A stretch of DNA of 45,631 nucleotides, taken from assembly GCA_012927595.1 (NCBI GenBank), contig JABBOW010000127.1, forward strand, positions 1-45,631, in the 5' to 3' direction. The notes below the pieces were generated by a model. That model was given only the letters and a program-made list of their open reading frames with translations. It was not told where the DNA came from and ran no database searches. Origin of the DNA: Cellulomonas sp. (GTDB taxonomy: Bacteria > Actinomycetota > Actinomycetes > Actinomycetales > Cellulomonadaceae). Position 1 is the first letter of the stretch. The number at the start of each line of letters is the position of its first letter. Positions 44,868 through 45,631 of this stretch are shown in pieces. A program made the translations under genes and the position numbers.

Positions 44868-45631
44868 GTGGACGAGCGGCGGCACGGCGAGACCCTCGAC
44901 GCTCTGGGGATGCTGCGCTCGCGCGTCGCCGACGTCCGCCTGGCCCTCGATCTGCCCTCAGCAGTCCAGGCCCGCGTGGACCGCGCTCAGCTGCTCGACC
45001 AGATCGACGACTACCTCCTGCCGCGCCTGCGGTCGGACGCGGCGCCGCTGCTCGTCGTGGTCGGCGGGTCGACAGGCGCGGGGAAGTCGACACTCGTCAA
45101 CTCGCTGCTCGGCCGAGCGGTGAGCCCTGCGGGTGTCCTGCGCCCGACGACACGCTGGCCGGTGCTGGTCCACCACCCGCTCGACGAGCGGTGGTTCAGC
45201 ACCGATCGCATCCTCCCTGGCCTCCCACGCCTGACGGGGGGCGACGGCGACCTCGCGGCCGACCGCGAATCGGGCGCACGAGCCGGGCTGCGGCTCGTCG
45301 GCTCGGATGCGCTGCCGCTCGGCCTCGCGCTGCTCGATGCGCCGGACATCGACTCGGTCGTCGAGGAGAACCGTGCCCTAGCGACGCAGCTGCTGGGCGC
45401 TGGTGACGTGTGGCTCTTCGTCACGACGGCGGCGCGGTACGCCGACGCCGTCCCGTGGGAGCTGCTCGAGGCGGCCGAGCGTCGCCGCGTCCACCTCGCG
45501 CTCGTTCTCGACCGCGTCGACGCGGTTGCCGTGACCGCGGTTGCGACACACCTGCGCCAGATGCTCGACACGCACGGTCTGCACGACGCGACGATCCTGC
45601 TCGTCCCGGTGAGCGTCCCGGTCGGCGGACT
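44868..45631 (+). CDS. Dynamin-like GTPase, third copy (3' end outside window)
   Basis: The frame is open from GTG 44868 to the window end (254 complete codons), with no stop. VVVGGSTGAGKSTLVNSLLG, VLRPTTRWPVLVHHP, LALLDAPDIDS and DVWLFVTTAARYADAVPWEL match the first GTPase (39089-40807) block by block, so they are paralogues. GAGCGGGGCGACG lies before the GTG, 11 nt after ettA, so it may be cotranscribed with ettA. Because it runs off the end, it is easy to miss. A second partner of the 40804-42339 type may follow outside. Confidence 0.9.
   Translation, partial: MDERRHGETLDALGMLRSRVADVRLALDLPSAVQARVDRAQLLDQIDDYLLPRLRSDAAPLLVVVGGSTGAGKSTLVNSLLGRAVSPAGVLRPTTRWPVLVHHPLDERWFSTDRILPGLPRLTGGDGDLAADRESGARAGLRLVGSDALPLGLALLDAPDIDSVVEENRALATQLLGAGDVWLFVTTAARYADAVPWELLEAAERRRVHLALVLDRVDAVAVTAVATHLRQMLDTHGLHDATILLVPVSVPVGG

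Overview
The window is very GC-rich, uses many GTG starts, and carries gene orders typical of Actinobacteria: clpS-DUF2017-murI-MBL-rph-rdgB, DUF3039-helicase, pncB back-to-back with clpS, and an orn/tRNA-His/tRNA-Leu/tRNA-Lys background. A GH113-like glycosidase, luxS-pfs and the overall small-gene complement suggest a Micrococcales member close to Cellulomonadaceae or Promicromonosporaceae. That placement is inferred from recall, not from a search. No phage, plasmid, IS element, CRISPR array or rRNA operon is visible. This looks like chromosome with a few accessory and decaying patches.

Layout. Positions 1-7514 hold a translationally coupled operon: the end of an ArsR-type regulator, then small subunit, antiporter-like subunit, HycD, HycP, HycQ and HycE. 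Its order and protein sizes match the Mycobacterium tuberculosis Rv0081-Rv0087 'formate hydrogenlyase-like' operon. The large subunit has lost all four NiFe-ligating cysteines while the small subunit keeps its FeS cysteines. This is therefore an energy-converting-hydrogenase-related (Ehr) complex, not a hydrogenase, and it is the most interesting system here. Positions 7.6-9.3 kb carry a YkgJ-type Cys-cluster/pentapeptide protein, a ribbon-helix-helix protein with a histone-H1-like tail, and a DinB relic. Positions 9.27-13.0 kb (minus strand) hold luxS-pfs, a PAP2 phosphatase, an S4/HSP15 protein coupled to a GH113-like glycosidase, a short tandem repeat next to a strong terminator, and a cold-shock gene. 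An ArsR-SRPBCC pair at 13.2-13.75 kb is decayed: each partner lacks its middle and the second has lost its start codon.

Positions 14-29 kb are mostly housekeeping: pgi, a PfkB kinase, DUF3039 plus helicase, pncB, clpS-DUF2017, murI-MBL-rph-rdgB, an ABC-F protein, a NUDIX-like protein and thioredoxin. tRNA-Leu(TAG), a bacterioferritin-comigratory peroxiredoxin, a GroES-like protein, tRNA-Lys(CTT) and a flavoprotein disulfide reductase follow. Positions 31.8-35.4 kb encode an OpuC-type osmoprotectant importer split over two strands, followed by an ATP-grasp gene. Then come tRNA-His, orn, small membrane or unknown proteins, a second PAP2 phosphatase whose last codons and stop lie antisense inside tRNA-Arg(TCT), and a cluster of dynamin-like GTPases (two coupled genes, SSB, EttA, and a third GTPase running off the window end). 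That last gene is cut by the window edge and is read directly from the sequence.

A recurring regulatory theme is a TAnnnT -10 box ending 6-8 nt before the start codon, at about ten genes. This predicts leaderless mRNAs, and it settles several starts. Functional assignments rest on motifs read by eye and family knowledge; no database search was possible.
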